Origin: an uncultured Clostridia bacterium
GTDB lineage: Bacteria > Bacillota > Clostridia > TANB77 > CAG-508
Direction: 5' to 3'
Assembly: GCA_934167165.1 (NCBI GenBank)
Contig: CAKPKG010000027.1
Span: 1 to 18,922 of the forward strand
DNA: 18,922 nt
Translations under genes and position numbers: made by a program
Shown here: positions 1 to 8,256 of the stretch, in pieces
How the letters are laid out: each line of letters opens with the position of its first letter
Numbering within the stretch: position 1 is the stretch's first letter
The notes under the pieces: generated by a model
Database searches by the model: none
Told to the model about the DNA's origin: nothing
The model's input: only the letters and a program-made list of their open reading frames with translations

Positions 1-2973
1 CACTAGTCCTAAAAGTCCTCCAATAATTGTAAGAATTACATTTTCTCTAAATACATAGTTAGATAATTCATTATTATAAAAACCTAGCAATTTAATTGTG
101 GCAAGCTCTCTTTTTCTTTCTTCTATATTTATGCTGTTTAAGTTGTATAGTACAACAAATGCAAGCATTCCGGCACAAGTAATTAATACAATTACTACTG
201 TATCCAAACTTTTAATCATATCACTAAAGCTTTCACTAATACTACTTAATCTTAATACTTGTGCTATGTTTTCATCTTTAAGTAAATATTTAGAAATCTC
301 TTCTTCTGCCTGTTTGTCTAAATTTTCTTCTATGTCTAAATATATGTGATTATCTATCATTTCTTCTTCAAAAATGTTCTCATACATTGCTTTATCCATA
401 TAAATATAATGATATACATAGTTTTCTATTATTCCAGACACTTTAACATTTTTAGATTTTTCATCATCAATTTTTATTGTTATTTCATCACCTATATGAG
501 CATTTAGTAGTTTTGATAATTTTTCTGTTATTATAACTCCATCATTTTGTATTTTAATTTTTTCTTTTGTTTTTCTATCTTGCATTGTAACAAAATTTGT
601 TAACTCATCTTGATTTTCCACACCTATTATATACACATTTTGTTCTTCGCCATTTGCAGTAACATCATTTGTTTGTTGTCTTAAATATGTGTATTTTGAA
701 TTATGACCATTATTTTCTATATATTTGTTTAGTTTTTGTTTTTCTTCTTCTGTTAATTCATTTTTTAGTGTTATTTCAAAATCATATATTCTTATTTGTT
801 CATATTGTTTACTTACAATTGTCGCAATAGAATTTCTAAGCCCAAATCCCATAAATATTAAAGCTGTACAACCTGCTATTCCAATTAATGTCATAAATAA
901 ACGTTTTTTATATCTAAATACGTTTCTTGCAGTAATCTTTTGTGTGAAATTGAAATGTTTCCATACAAAAGTCATTTTTTCTAGCAATATTTTCTTGCCT
1001 TCTTTTGGTGATTTTGGCCTCATAAGTTTTGCTGGAGTTGCTCTTAACATCCTGTAACATGCAAACATTGTTGCTATTGTGGTTGATGCAAATGCTGCAA
1101 TTCCGGCAATTAGTGTATATTTCATGTTTACTTTCATTATTACTGTTGGCATTGTATGATATAAAATTTTATACGCTTCTGAAATTACCCATGGTAGTGT
1201 ATATGAACCAATAACTGAACCTAGCACAATTCCTAGTAGTGTTGCACTAGTTGAATATGCTAAATATTTCAGTGCAATTTTAGGTCTGCTATATCCCAAA
1301 GATTTGTATGTTCCAATTATTCCTCTATCCTCTTCTACCATTCTTGTCATTGCAGTTAATGAAACTAATGCAGCAACCAAAAAGAATATTATTGGGAATA
1401 CTTTTCCTATTGTTGCTACACTATTTGAATCTGATTTATATGATACATACCCTTCATTTGTTTCTAGGTCTAGCACATATATTTTTACTTTTAAATCTTC
1501 TAATTTCTTTTCAGCATCTTTTATTTCTTTTTCCGCATCCAATATTTTCTGATCCGCTTCTTGCTTTTTATCATTAAATTTATTCTCATTCTGTTTAAGT
1601 TCTTTCCATCCATCATCTATTTTTGTTTGTGCTGAATTAAATTTTGCTTGAGTTGTTCTTTTAGTATTTTCTAACTCTTGTTTTTGGGTTTCAAAACTTT
1701 TTAATCCTTTATTATATTCTTCTAAACCAGCATTTAATTCTTTTTTATATCCTTGAAGTGTGCTTTTTTCTTGTTCTAGTTTTGCTTTACCTTGTATTAG
1801 TGTTTGTATACTTGTAATTGCTTCTTGTGGTGCTGATATACTTTGCAAATATTCTAAATATTTATTTAAGTCTGTTAGCCCTGTTCCTTCCAAAGCTTTC
1901 TGTTCTGCTGATATTAATTTTTGTTCTTCTGCATTTAATTGTGTTTCTGCATTATTTAGTTCTTTTTGCTTTTCGTCTAAAGTAGCTTTTGTTGAATCTA
2001 ATGCGCTTTTAGCACTATTTATTTGATTATTATATTCTTGCATTTTGCTATTAAAGTTTTGTTTTTGATTATTTAGTTCTTTTTGTGAATTTTCTAGTTT
2101 TGTTTTTCCATTTGCAATTTCTTGCTCTGCATTTTTTAATTCATTCTTTGCATCTTGAACTCCTTTTTTAGCATCAGCAATTTTATTATTTGCTTCTTCG
2201 TATAAATCTTTGTACTTTGTGTCTGCTAATGCATCTGTTTTTTCTTTTACTTCGTCTTGAATTTTTTCTATTTCTTCTATATATTCATCTGATGTTCTGT
2301 TTTTATTATTTGTTGTTACTTTTGCATATATATTTGTATATTCTTCCATAGAAAATGCATCTTCTAAAACTATTGCAAAACCAGATATAGTTCCATCTAC
2401 AAGTGTTGTGCTACCTCTTGATATTGCTACATATAAAGGACTATTAGCAAAGCCAACTACTGTATAGGATTTAACCTTAAATACATCTTCTAATTCTTGA
2501 TTTTCTGTATCTATAAATTCTATTGTATCTCCTATTTTGTAATCTGTTTTTAATTTACTATCTAAAACTATTTCATTATTTTGTGTAGGATATTTTCCTT
2601 CTGCTACTTCAACTTTATTCATAGTATTTTCGGTTATACTATTAGGAGCAGAACTTACACTTAAAACTTTTTCTTTATCTCCTTGTTCAACGACAGCACA
2701 TATTGATTTTACAGGCTGTATGTAATCTATTTTATCTATATTTTTTATGGTCTCCACATCATCATTATCAAATCCAACTGTAGAAATTAAGTTAAGATCA
2801 AAAACATTATAATCGTTAATATATTTATTAAAAGTATTCAACATGTCTGGGCATGATGCATTTATTCCCACGAAAAAAGCAACACCTAATATTACAATTG
2901 CAATAATAGATATATATCTTTTTCTTGTTCTTTTTATTTCTTTAACAATATCTTTTATATATGCTTTTTTCAT
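1..2973 (-). CDS. large FtsX-family ABC transporter permease with coiled-coil domain (3' end outside window)
   Basis: The frame is open for 991 codons from an ATG at 2973 to the window edge, where the C-terminus is cut off. An AGGAGG-like site (GGAGG) lies six bases before the start. The product is a membrane permease, presumably the partner of the ATPase just upstream. Visible order: one N-terminal membrane segment (about residues 18-38); an extracytoplasmic domain; a long Lys/Glu/Gln/Asn-rich coiled coil (about 235-500); three membrane helices (about 518-640) ending in a cytoplasmic MRPKSPKEGKK stretch; a further helix (about 690-712); a second extracytoplasmic domain; and the start of a second three-helix FtsX block with the motif ERKRELATIKLLGF (about 935-950). 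The duplicated FtsX layout is typical of MacB/LolC-like and peptide-export permeases. The coiled coil recalls FtsX-type permeases that act on the cell wall or envelope. Substrate is unknown. No frame break was found here. Confidence 0.9.
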   Translation of the reverse strand, partial: MKKAYIKDIVKEIKRTRKRYISIIAIVILGVAFFVGINASCPDMLNTFNKYINDYNVFDLNLISTVGFDNDDVETIKNIDKIDYIQPVKSICAVVEQGDKEKVLSVSSAPNSITENTMNKVEVAEGKYPTQNNEIVLDSKLKTDYKIGDTIEFIDTENQELEDVFKVKSYTVVGFANSPLYVAISRGSTTLVDGTISGFAIVLEDAFSMEEYTNIYAKVTTNNKNRTSDEYIEEIEKIQDEVKEKTDALADTKYKDLYEEANNKIADAKKGVQDAKNELKNAEQEIANGKTKLENSQKELNNQKQNFNSKMQEYNNQINSAKSALDSTKATLDEKQKELNNAETQLNAEEQKLISAEQKALEGTGLTDLNKYLEYLQSISAPQEAITSIQTLIQGKAKLEQEKSTLQGYKKELNAGLEEYNKGLKSFETQKQELENTKRTTQAKFNSAQTKIDDGWKELKQNENKFNDKKQEADQKILDAEKEIKDAEKKLEDLKVKIYVLDLETNEGYVSYKSDSNSVATIGKVFPIIFFLVAALVSLTAMTRMVEEDRGIIGTYKSLGYSRPKIALKYLAYSTSATLLGIVLGSVIGSYTLPWVISEAYKILYHTMPTVIMKVNMKYTLIAGIAAFASTTIATMFACYRMLRATPAKLMRPKSPKEGKKILLEKMTFVWKHFNFTQKITARNVFRYKKRLFMTLIGIAGCTALIFMGFGLRNSIATIVSKQYEQIRIYDFEITLKNELTEEEKQKLNKYIENNGHNSKYTYLRQQTNDVTANGEEQNVYIIGVENQDELTNFVTMQDRKTKEKIKIQNDGVIITEKLSKLLNAHIGDEITIKIDDEKSKNVKVSGIIENYVYHYIYMDKAMYENIFEEEMIDNHIYLDIEENLDKQAEEEISKYLLKDENIAQVLRLSSISESFSDMIKSLDTVVIVLITCAGMLAFVVLYNLNSINIEERKRELATIKLLGFYNNELSNYVFRENVILTIIGGLLGLV

Positions 2974-2993
2974 CTTTCCTCCATAAAGTTCTG

Positions 2994-3070
2994 AACAAAA
3001 GGGGACAGACCCCTTTTGTTTTTTCTCTATTTTTTCTGCTTGAAACAAAAGGGGTCTGTCCCCTTTTGTT
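2994..3070. repeat. 27-bp perfect inverted repeat of the AAAAGGGG palindrome family, between ATPase and permease
   Basis: The arm at 2994-3020 and the arm at 3044-3070 are exact reverse complements with a 23-base T-rich spacer. Each arm is itself a hairpin: CAAAAGGGG, five-base loop ACAGA (or TCTGT), CCCCTTTTG. The DNA or RNA could therefore fold as one long hairpin or two small ones. It lies between two genes of one putative operon, so it may tune permease expression or protect the mRNA. Related copies lie at 3830-3858, 8145-8214 and 12555-12577. Confidence 0.85.
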
Positions 3071-3071
3071 T

Positions 3072-3769
3072 CTACCATTCAATTTGGTCTATTGAAATAG
3101 GATTTTCGTTAATTCTATTTTCATTAACTTTTCCATTTTTTATTTTTATTATCCTATCTGCCATTGGCGTTATTGCTTGGTTGTGTGTAATTATTATAAC
3201 TGTTATATTTTTCTGCCTTGCTGTATTTTGTAACAGCTTTAATACTTCTTTTCCTGTATTATAGTCTAATGCCCCAGTTGGCTCATCACATAAAAGTAAT
3301 TTTGGGTTTTTAGCAATTGCTCTTGCTATTGCAACTCTTTGTTGCTCTCCTCCAGATAACTGTCCAGGAAAATTATTCATTCTCTTTTCAAGTCCTACAT
3401 CTTTTAAAACTTGTTCTGGATCTAATGCATTTTTGCATATTTGACTTGCAAGTTCAACGTTTTCTTTTGCAGTTAAATTTGGTATTAAATTATAAAATTG
3501 AAATACAAATCCAATATCATTTCTTCTATATGTTGTAAGTCCTCTTTCATTATATTTGCTTATATCTTTTCCATCTACAATTATTTTGCCACTAGTTACA
3601 CTATCCATTCCACCAATTAAATTTAAAACAGTAGTTTTTCCGTGCTCCGGCTTGGTCCTACAACTATAATAATCTCTCCCTTTTCTCCTGAAAAAGACAC
3701 ACCATCTGCAGCCTTTACATTTCCATCACTATATAATTTCGTAACGTCCTTTAATTCTATATAACTCAT
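3072..3769 (-). CDS. ABC transporter ATP-binding protein (LolD/MacB type), broken by two +1 shifts in the Walker A loop
   Basis: The gene starts at an ATG (3769) with an AAGGAGTG ribosome site five bases upstream. It reads normally for 40 codons to ...VVGPS, then meets two single extra C bases seven bases apart (3649 and 3642), each before GGA. Read literally, the protein stops at 3624-3626 after 48 codons. Skipping both C bases gives a 231-residue ATPase of normal family length with an intact Walker A GPSGAGKTT (residues 38-46), Q-loop (about 90), LSGGEQQ signature (137-143), Walker B LLLCDEP (from about 157) and switch His (about 195). The ATG at 3608, which opens the downstream frame, would make a protein with no P-loop, so it is not a useful alternative start. 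It would energise the permease encoded next. It is either a pseudogene, a sequence error, or translated through frameshifting at CGG-A. Two C insertions at the same motif as in acpS and the pyrophosphorylase argue against random decay. Confidence 0.88.
3639..3642 (-). other. candidate +1 frameshift site CGGA (ATPase, site 2)
   Basis: In the frame set by site 1 the codons are GGA GCA and then CGG followed by A. Skipping the C at 3642 gives GGA AAA ACT ACT, which encodes Gly-Lys-Thr-Thr and completes the P-loop. CGG is in frame here only if the first shift has already happened. Confidence 0.6.
3646..3649 (-). other. candidate +1 frameshift site CGGA (ATPase, site 1)
   Basis: After AGC (Ser40) the zero-frame codon is CGG followed by A. 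Skipping the C at 3649 lets GGA encode the first glycine after GPS in the Walker A motif. Confidence 0.6.
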
Positions 3770-3829
3770 AATTACACTCCTTAACTTTAAAATTATATAT
3801 TATAATTATTAACTTTATATGAACTTTGA

Positions 3830-3858
3830 GGGAAAAAGGGGACTGTCCCCTTTTTCCC
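3830..3858. repeat. 29-base palindrome (GGGAAAAAGGGGAC-T-GTC...), possible terminator
   Basis: The arms are 14 bases and perfectly complementary around a single central T. It belongs to the same family as the AAAAGGGG repeats but lacks the TTTTGTT ends. It lies just past the stop of the COG2426 gene, between it and the ATPase start. It could end that transcript or act as an mRNA-stabilising hairpin. No U-run follows outside the stem. Confidence 0.7.
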
Positions 3859-3875
3859 CCAACTTATTATTATTG

Positions 3876-4367
3876 TTAAACTGCAAATATTGCTCCATAT
3901 GCCCCAAATACTCCTGCTGATGCAAGCCCCATTATGATTCCTGCTAATATTACTCCTAGCATAACTGCCAAAATACTTCTTTTAAAATCCATATCTAATA
4001 TGCTTGCTGCAAGTGTTCCTGTCCATGCTCCTGTTCCAGGAAGTGGAATTCCTACAAATATTAATAATGCAAAAAATAAGCCTGTTTTTCCTGCTTTTTC
4101 TTGAAGTTTTTTTCCACCTTTTTCGCCTTTTTCTAAGCACCATTTAAAGAATTTACCTATTACTTTTTTGTCTGATCCCCATTCTAAAACTTTTCTTGCA
4201 AATAAATATATAAATGGTACTGGTAACATATTTCCTAATATACAAATTATATAAAGTGGAAGTACTGGGATAGGTTCTCCCCATAACAATCCAACTGGAA
4301 TTGAACCTCTTAATTCTATTAGTGGTACCATTGAAATTAAAAAGACTATTAAATATTTTTTTAGCAT
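3876..4367 (-). CDS. COG2426 / small multidrug export family membrane protein
   Basis: This 163-residue integral membrane protein has the layout of the Sm_multidrug_ex family (PF06695, COG2426): an N-terminal helix running into PLIELRGSIP (about residues 16-25), a second hydrophobic stretch, a charged cytoplasmic loop rich in Lys and Gly (about 75-95), then IPLPGTGAWTG (about 108-118) and a Gly/Ala-rich final helix. The two conserved motifs and the length fit the family. The family name comes from a tentative link to drug export, and the true substrate is not established. An AAGGAG site precedes the ATG at 4367. A 100-bp inverted-repeat element separates it from the AI-2E-family gene upstream, so co-transcription with that operon is uncertain. 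Confidence 0.85.
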   Translation of the reverse strand: MLKKYLIVFLISMVPLIELRGSIPVGLLWGEPIPVLPLYIICILGNMLPVPFIYLFARKVLEWGSDKKVIGKFFKWCLEKGEKGGKKLQEKAGKTGLFFALLIFVGIPLPGTGAWTGTLAASILDMDFKRSILAVMLGVILAGIIMGLASAGVFGAYGAIFAV

Positions 4368-4385
4368 ATGTATTCTCCTTTTTCT

Positions 4386-4485
4386 ATATTAACGAGGTGT
4401 GATGTGGGAAGTGCGATTTATATAGTCAAAGCTTCGTAGGCTTTTCTCTATTTTTCACACTTCTCACCTCGCACTTCGTTAATAT
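4386..4485. repeat. 100-bp dispersed palindromic element, copy 1 (GTGTGA/TCACAC family)
   Basis: The outer arms 4386-4416 and 4455-4485 are inverted repeats matching at 26 of 31 positions by eye, starting ATATTAACGA. The centre holds a small hairpin (AAAGC, TTCGTAG, GCTTT). The inner part closely resembles the reverse complement of 9331-9396. It fills almost the whole gap between the AI-2E-family gene and the COG2426 gene and looks like a non-autonomous palindromic repeat. Confidence 0.8.
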
Positions 4486-4487
4486 TG

Positions 4488-5621
4488 CTATTTTTCTTCT
4501 TGTTTTTTCTTTTCTGTTCTATATTCTATAAAATCGTTTATTATTAGTTTTATTACTGCTATTATTGGAACTGCCAAGAACATTCCAAGCACTCCAAAAT
4601 ATGCTCCAAATAGTGTTACAGAAAAGATTACTAATATAGGACTTAGTTGTAATGCATTTCCTACTATTTTAGGATTTATTATATTTGCATCTATTTGTTG
4701 AAGTATTACTACCACTATAACCATCCATATTGCTTTTGCAAATCCACCTGTAAATATTGTTATTATAGTAGCAATTACTACTGCAACTATCGCTCCAAAA
4801 TATGGAATTATATTAAATAATCCTATCATAAATCCTAATAGTACCCAATATTTTACTTTTAAAATCCACATTGCTATTGATACTATTATTCCTACTATTA
4901 TTCCATCTAATACCTGGCTTGATACAAATTTAAAGAATATATCATTAGCTCTCATAAAATACTTATCTATTATTTTACAAGTTTTATCTTTAAATATTGC
5001 AGAATTTAGTTTCCTTACAAATTTTAATATTTGGCTTCTTTCTGCCAATATGTATACAGACATTATTAGTGTAACAAACACACTAAATACTCCTTGGGCT
5101 ACTCCTACAACACCTTTTATATAACCATATATATTTTCTAGGCTTAATATTTTAGTTATATCTATTTTTTGTAGGTTTCCTATAATTTCTAAAACATCTG
5201 CTTTTTTTATTATTGCATCTTCTGGCATATTTTCTACATATTCCATTGCTGTATTATAATATCCCGGCATACTACTTGCTAATTCAACTACACTTTCTGA
5301 AAGTGCTGGTATTATAATATTTATAACTATTACTAGTAACAATATTGTCATTATATACACTGTAACAATTGATAAGCTTCTTGCTTTTTTCTTTATAAAC
5401 TTTGGTTTCATTTTTTTGTATAAACTTTCTATTTGCCTACATGGTATATAAAATAAATATGCTACTAATATTCCCATTAAAAATGGCATTAATATTGATA
5501 ATAATTTATTAAACCATATTGAAATATCATTAAAATTGTCTAGTGTTTTGTATACAAATATCACTGCCACCGCAAAAGTAAACCAATATAACCATTTTGT
5601 CCATTTTTTTGTTTCTTTCAT
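4488..5621 (-). CDS. AI-2E transporter family (PF01594) membrane protein
   Basis: The 377-residue protein is polytopic, with hydrophobic stretches near the N-terminus (about residues 12-60), at about 75-105, then a soluble, more variable region (about 110-165) and four to five helices in the C-terminal half. The C-terminal signature INPKIVGNALQLSPI followed by a Gly-rich FGAYFGVLGMFLAVP segment is characteristic of the AI-2E/TqsA/YtvI/YdbI family. Members export or exchange small molecules or ions, including autoinducer-2 in E. coli; a sporulation member, YtvI, exists in Bacillus. The substrate here is unknown. It is the last gene of the flippase-xth operon; its AGGAGA ribosome site overlaps the xth stop codon, which suggests translational coupling. 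Confidence 0.9.
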   Translation of the reverse strand: MKETKKWTKWLYWFTFAVAVIFVYKTLDNFNDISIWFNKLLSILMPFLMGILVAYLFYIPCRQIESLYKKMKPKFIKKKARSLSIVTVYIMTILLLVIVINIIIPALSESVVELASSMPGYYNTAMEYVENMPEDAIIKKADVLEIIGNLQKIDITKILSLENIYGYIKGVVGVAQGVFSVFVTLIMSVYILAERSQILKFVRKLNSAIFKDKTCKIIDKYFMRANDIFFKFVSSQVLDGIIVGIIVSIAMWILKVKYWVLLGFMIGLFNIIPYFGAIVAVVIATIITIFTGGFAKAIWMVIVVVILQQIDANIINPKIVGNALQLSPILVIFSVTLFGAYFGVLGMFLAVPIIAVIKLIINDFIEYRTEKKKQEEK

Positions 5622-5635
5622 TTAATTTCTCTCCT

Positions 5636-6391
5636 TTATTCTTCTATTTCTAATCCAACTGGGCAATGGTCACTTCCCATTATTTTTGAATAAATATATG
5701 CATCTTTTATATTTTTACTTATTCTATCAGATACTAGAAAATAGTCAATACGCCACCCTGCATTATTTGCTCTTGCATTAAACATATATGACCACCACGT
5801 ATATGCTCCTTCTTTGTCTGGATATATTTTTCTGAATGTATCTGTAAAACCAGTGTTTAACAAACTATCTATTTTACTTCTTTCTTCGTCTGTAAATCCT
5901 GCATTTTTTTTATTTGACTTTGGATTTTTTAAATCTATTTCTGTATGTGCCACATTTAAATCTCCACATATTATTACTGGCTTTTGCTTGTCTAATTCTA
6001 CTAAATATTTTTTGAATGCCTCTTCCCAATCCATTCTGTATTCAAGTCTTGCAAGTTCTCGTCCTGAATTTGGTGTGTAGCAATTTACCATATAAAATTT
6101 ATCAAATTCTAATGTTATTACTCTACCTTCTTTATCATGTTCTTCTATTCCTATTCCATATGACACATTTAGTGGTTCTTTTTTTGTAAAAATTGCTGTC
6201 CCTGAATATCCTTTTCTTTCTGCATAATTATAATATTGATAATATCCTTGTAAATCTAATTCTATTTGGCCTTCTTGCATTTTTGTCTCTTGAATACAAA
6301 ATATATCTGCATCAAGTTTTTTAAATGACTCTTCGAATCCTTTTTTATATATTGCTCTTAATCCATTTACATTCCATGAAACTAATTTCAT
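5636..6391 (-). CDS. xth: exodeoxyribonuclease III (AP endonuclease)
   Basis: The 251-residue protein matches the ExoIII/Xth branch of the EEP nuclease family over its whole length. It would cut DNA 5' to abasic sites and digest 3' ends in base-excision repair. Visible motifs: SWNVNG with Asn7, QET with the metal-binding Glu35, YTPNSG (about 106-111), GDLNVAHTEID (about 143-153), TWWSYM and GWRIDYFLVS in the C-terminal third, and GSDHCPV with the catalytic Asp241-His242 pair. AAGGAG precedes the ATG at 6391. It begins 10 bases after the flippase stop, in the same operon; the two have no known functional link. In Bacillus the orthologue is called exoA. Confidence 0.95.
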   Translation of the reverse strand: MKLVSWNVNGLRAIYKKGFEESFKKLDADIFCIQETKMQEGQIELDLQGYYQYYNYAERKGYSGTAIFTKKEPLNVSYGIGIEEHDKEGRVITLEFDKFYMVNCYTPNSGRELARLEYRMDWEEAFKKYLVELDKQKPVIICGDLNVAHTEIDLKNPKSNKKNAGFTDEERSKIDSLLNTGFTDTFRKIYPDKEGAYTWWSYMFNARANNAGWRIDYFLVSDRISKNIKDAYIYSKIMGSDHCPVGLEIEE

Positions 6392-6401
6392 AAATTTCTC
6401 C

Positions 6402-8063
6402 TTAATTTTCTTTGTATACTTTTAATTTTACCAACAAACTATATATTTTTGTTCCAAATGGTATCATATATATGTCTTCTTTTGTTAGCATTTTCATTGC
6501 AAGCACTAATATTAAATATACTAAAATTCCTACACATATAGCTATGATTGTGGAAATTGCATTTCCAAGTGTTCCTACAATTACTTTGTAGGCAATATAA
6601 ACTATAATTCCCATAACTGCTGATGCAAAAGTTGGTTTTAATACATGATCTTTTAAATTCATGTTTAGTTTTATTTCTTTGTTTAGATAATACATACATA
6701 TTATGAATAATATAGCTTGACATGCTATTGAGCTAATAACAGCTCCTAATATGTTGATTTCTGGTTTGCTTATTAGAATAATATTTAATACTAATTTTAT
6801 TACTCCTCCAATTGCTAATGCTATTGCTGGAATATGTACTTTTCCAAATCCATATAGTCCACCTTCTACAACATAGTTTAGTGATACAAATATCATTGTA
6901 ATTGTACTTAAAACTAATATATTAGATCCATTTGAAGCTGCTGGATAGATTAGTTTTAGAATTGGTTCTGCAAGTGCTACTAAACCTGCTGCACATGGCA
7001 TTATTAATAAAATTGAAGCAAAGAATGAAAATGATAATCTTTTATTTACTGTTGCATAATCTTTTACTGATATTGCTGAAGATATTGCTGGAACCAAGGC
7101 TGTGCAAAAAGCTCCTGTAATTGCAAGTGGAAGATGTATTATTGTTACAACTTTTGACAATACACCAGATAGTTCCATTGCTTTTGCTTCTAGTGCAGCT
7201 TTTCCGCCCTCTAGAATTCCAGAAAATGCAGTTTGTATACAATTACTTATTGTAACTGTGTCTATCATATTATTAATAACTGATATTAATGAACCAATTG
7301 TCATTGGTATTGATATTGCAAATATTGTTTTTATAAGTTTTCCTGTAGTTTTGTCTTCTTGCTCTACTGTTTGAGCCTCACACTCTGCCATAATTCCTTT
7401 TTTTCTTCTTTTATAGAAGATAACTAAGTACATGAAAGAAATTAATATAGCAAGTGTTGTAGATAAGTTTCCTCCTGCAGCCATAATAGCAGGATCTTTT
7501 CCTACTAATGCATATACAAATGTAATTGTTAAAACACAATTAAAAAATTGCTCTAATGTTTGAGAAACACTTGTTGATTTCATACTTCCAAGTCCTGCAA
7601 AGTACCCTCTTAGAACAGCAGAAGAGGCGACAAACATTATCGCTGGTGCTAAAACCATTAAAACATATTTTACATCTGGTACATTTAATATATTTTTTGC
7701 TATTATATCCGCTCCAAAAAATAGCACTAATGAGAAAAATGCTCCAATTAGTGTAAATATTTTTAAAGAAGTTTTAAAAATTCTATGTGCACCTTTATGA
7801 TCACCTATTGCAACTCTTTCTGACACTAATTTAGAAATTATTGTAGGTATACCTACTGATGATAGTGTAAGTAACAAAGAATACACTGTGTAACCTGCAT
7901 CATAATATCCATTTCCTATATCTCCAAAACCATCTATGTTGATTATTACTAGTCTATAAACAAAGCCTAATATTTTTATTAAAACTTGTGCAACCATAAG
8001 CATAGCAACATTTTTCATAAATGATGAATTGTTTTCTTTTTTCATTTTTTCTCTTGCTTCCAT
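6402..8063 (-). CDS. MATE/MVF-fold lipid-linked polysaccharide flippase (SpoVB/MurJ-like)
   Basis: The 553-residue protein has about fourteen hydrophobic segments across its length and belongs to the polysaccharide biosynthesis protein family (PF01943/PF14667) in the MOP flippase superfamily. Seen: the opening VAQVLIKILGFVYRLVI helix, the glycine-rich YDAGYTVYSLLLTLSSVG segment, and SVGIPTIISKLVSE. In spore formers this group includes SpoVB and the YtgP/MurJ lipid II flippases, which move lipid II for wall or cortex synthesis. I cannot tell which from this window. The ATG at 8063 is favoured because GGAAGG lies six bases upstream; a second ATG at 8045 lacks a good site. A sigma-A-like promoter lies at 8094-8122. 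It heads an operon with xth and the AI-2E-family gene. Confidence 0.88.
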   Translation of the reverse strand: MEAREKMKKENNSSFMKNVAMLMVAQVLIKILGFVYRLVIINIDGFGDIGNGYYDAGYTVYSLLLTLSSVGIPTIISKLVSERVAIGDHKGAHRIFKTSLKIFTLIGAFFSLVLFFGADIIAKNILNVPDVKYVLMVLAPAIMFVASSAVLRGYFAGLGSMKSTSVSQTLEQFFNCVLTITFVYALVGKDPAIMAAGGNLSTTLAILISFMYLVIFYKRRKKGIMAECEAQTVEQEDKTTGKLIKTIFAISIPMTIGSLISVINNMIDTVTISNCIQTAFSGILEGGKAALEAKAMELSGVLSKVVTIIHLPLAITGAFCTALVPAISSAISVKDYATVNKRLSFSFFASILLIMPCAAGLVALAEPILKLIYPAASNGSNILVLSTITMIFVSLNYVVEGGLYGFGKVHIPAIALAIGGVIKLVLNIILISKPEINILGAVISSIACQAILFIICMYYLNKEIKLNMNLKDHVLKPTFASAVMGIIVYIAYKVIVGTLGNAISTIIAICVGILVYLILVLAMKMLTKEDIYMIPFGTKIYSLLVKLKVYKEN

Positions 8064-8093
8064 TTGTACCTTCCTTTACTTGTTAATATTTAT

Positions 8094-8122
8094 TTTATAT
8101 CATATATATAGTTTTTTTACAA
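8094..8122 (-). promoter_or_regulatory. sigma-A-type promoter of the flippase-xth operon
   Basis: On the minus strand TTGTAA (8117-8122) is followed after 17 bases by TATAAA (8094-8099), with a TGA extended -10. The flippase start codon is about 30 bases downstream. Confidence 0.7.
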
Positions 8123-8144
8123 TGTTTTTTCTCTTAAATAATGG

Positions 8145-8214
8145 AAGGAACTAATGGGGACAGACCCCTTTTGTTCCTATTAAAACAAAAGGGGTCTGTC
8201 CCCATTAGTTCCTT
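8145..8214. repeat. 70-bp perfect hairpin of the AAAAGGGG palindrome family
   Basis: The 31-base arms 8145-8175 and 8184-8214 are exact reverse complements around an 8-base loop. The inner part of each arm is the family core (GGGGACAGACCCC next to TTTTGTT), while the outer part has changed symmetrically on both sides to AAGGAACTAATGGGG and its complement. It sits between the promoter of the flippase operon and the terminator of the 3D-protein gene. Confidence 0.88.
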
Positions 8215-8215
8215 G

Positions 8216-8245
8216 CAAAAAAATAGAGGAATATCTTCCCCTATT
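8216..8245 (-). terminator. rho-independent terminator of the 3D-protein gene
   Basis: Read on the minus strand, AATAGGGGAA (8236-8245) pairs with TTCCTCTATT (8222-8231) across loop GATA with one G-U pair, and is followed by a run of T residues. It begins 11 bases after the stop codon. Confidence 0.85.
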
Positions 8246-8256
8246 TCTTATTATTT

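Noticed and set aside
2994..3070. CRISPR repeat array
   Set aside because: Only two units, in inverted rather than direct orientation, with a low-complexity spacer and no cas genes.
3072..3608. A separate short ATPase gene starting at the ATG at 3608
   Set aside because: It would lack the whole Walker A motif, has no ribosome site, and joins exactly to the upstream frame when the two extra C bases are skipped.
6439..7374. Short overlapping reading frames on both strands inside the flippase gene
   Set aside because: They are shadows of the AT-rich membrane-protein gene, without ribosome sites or recognisable protein features.
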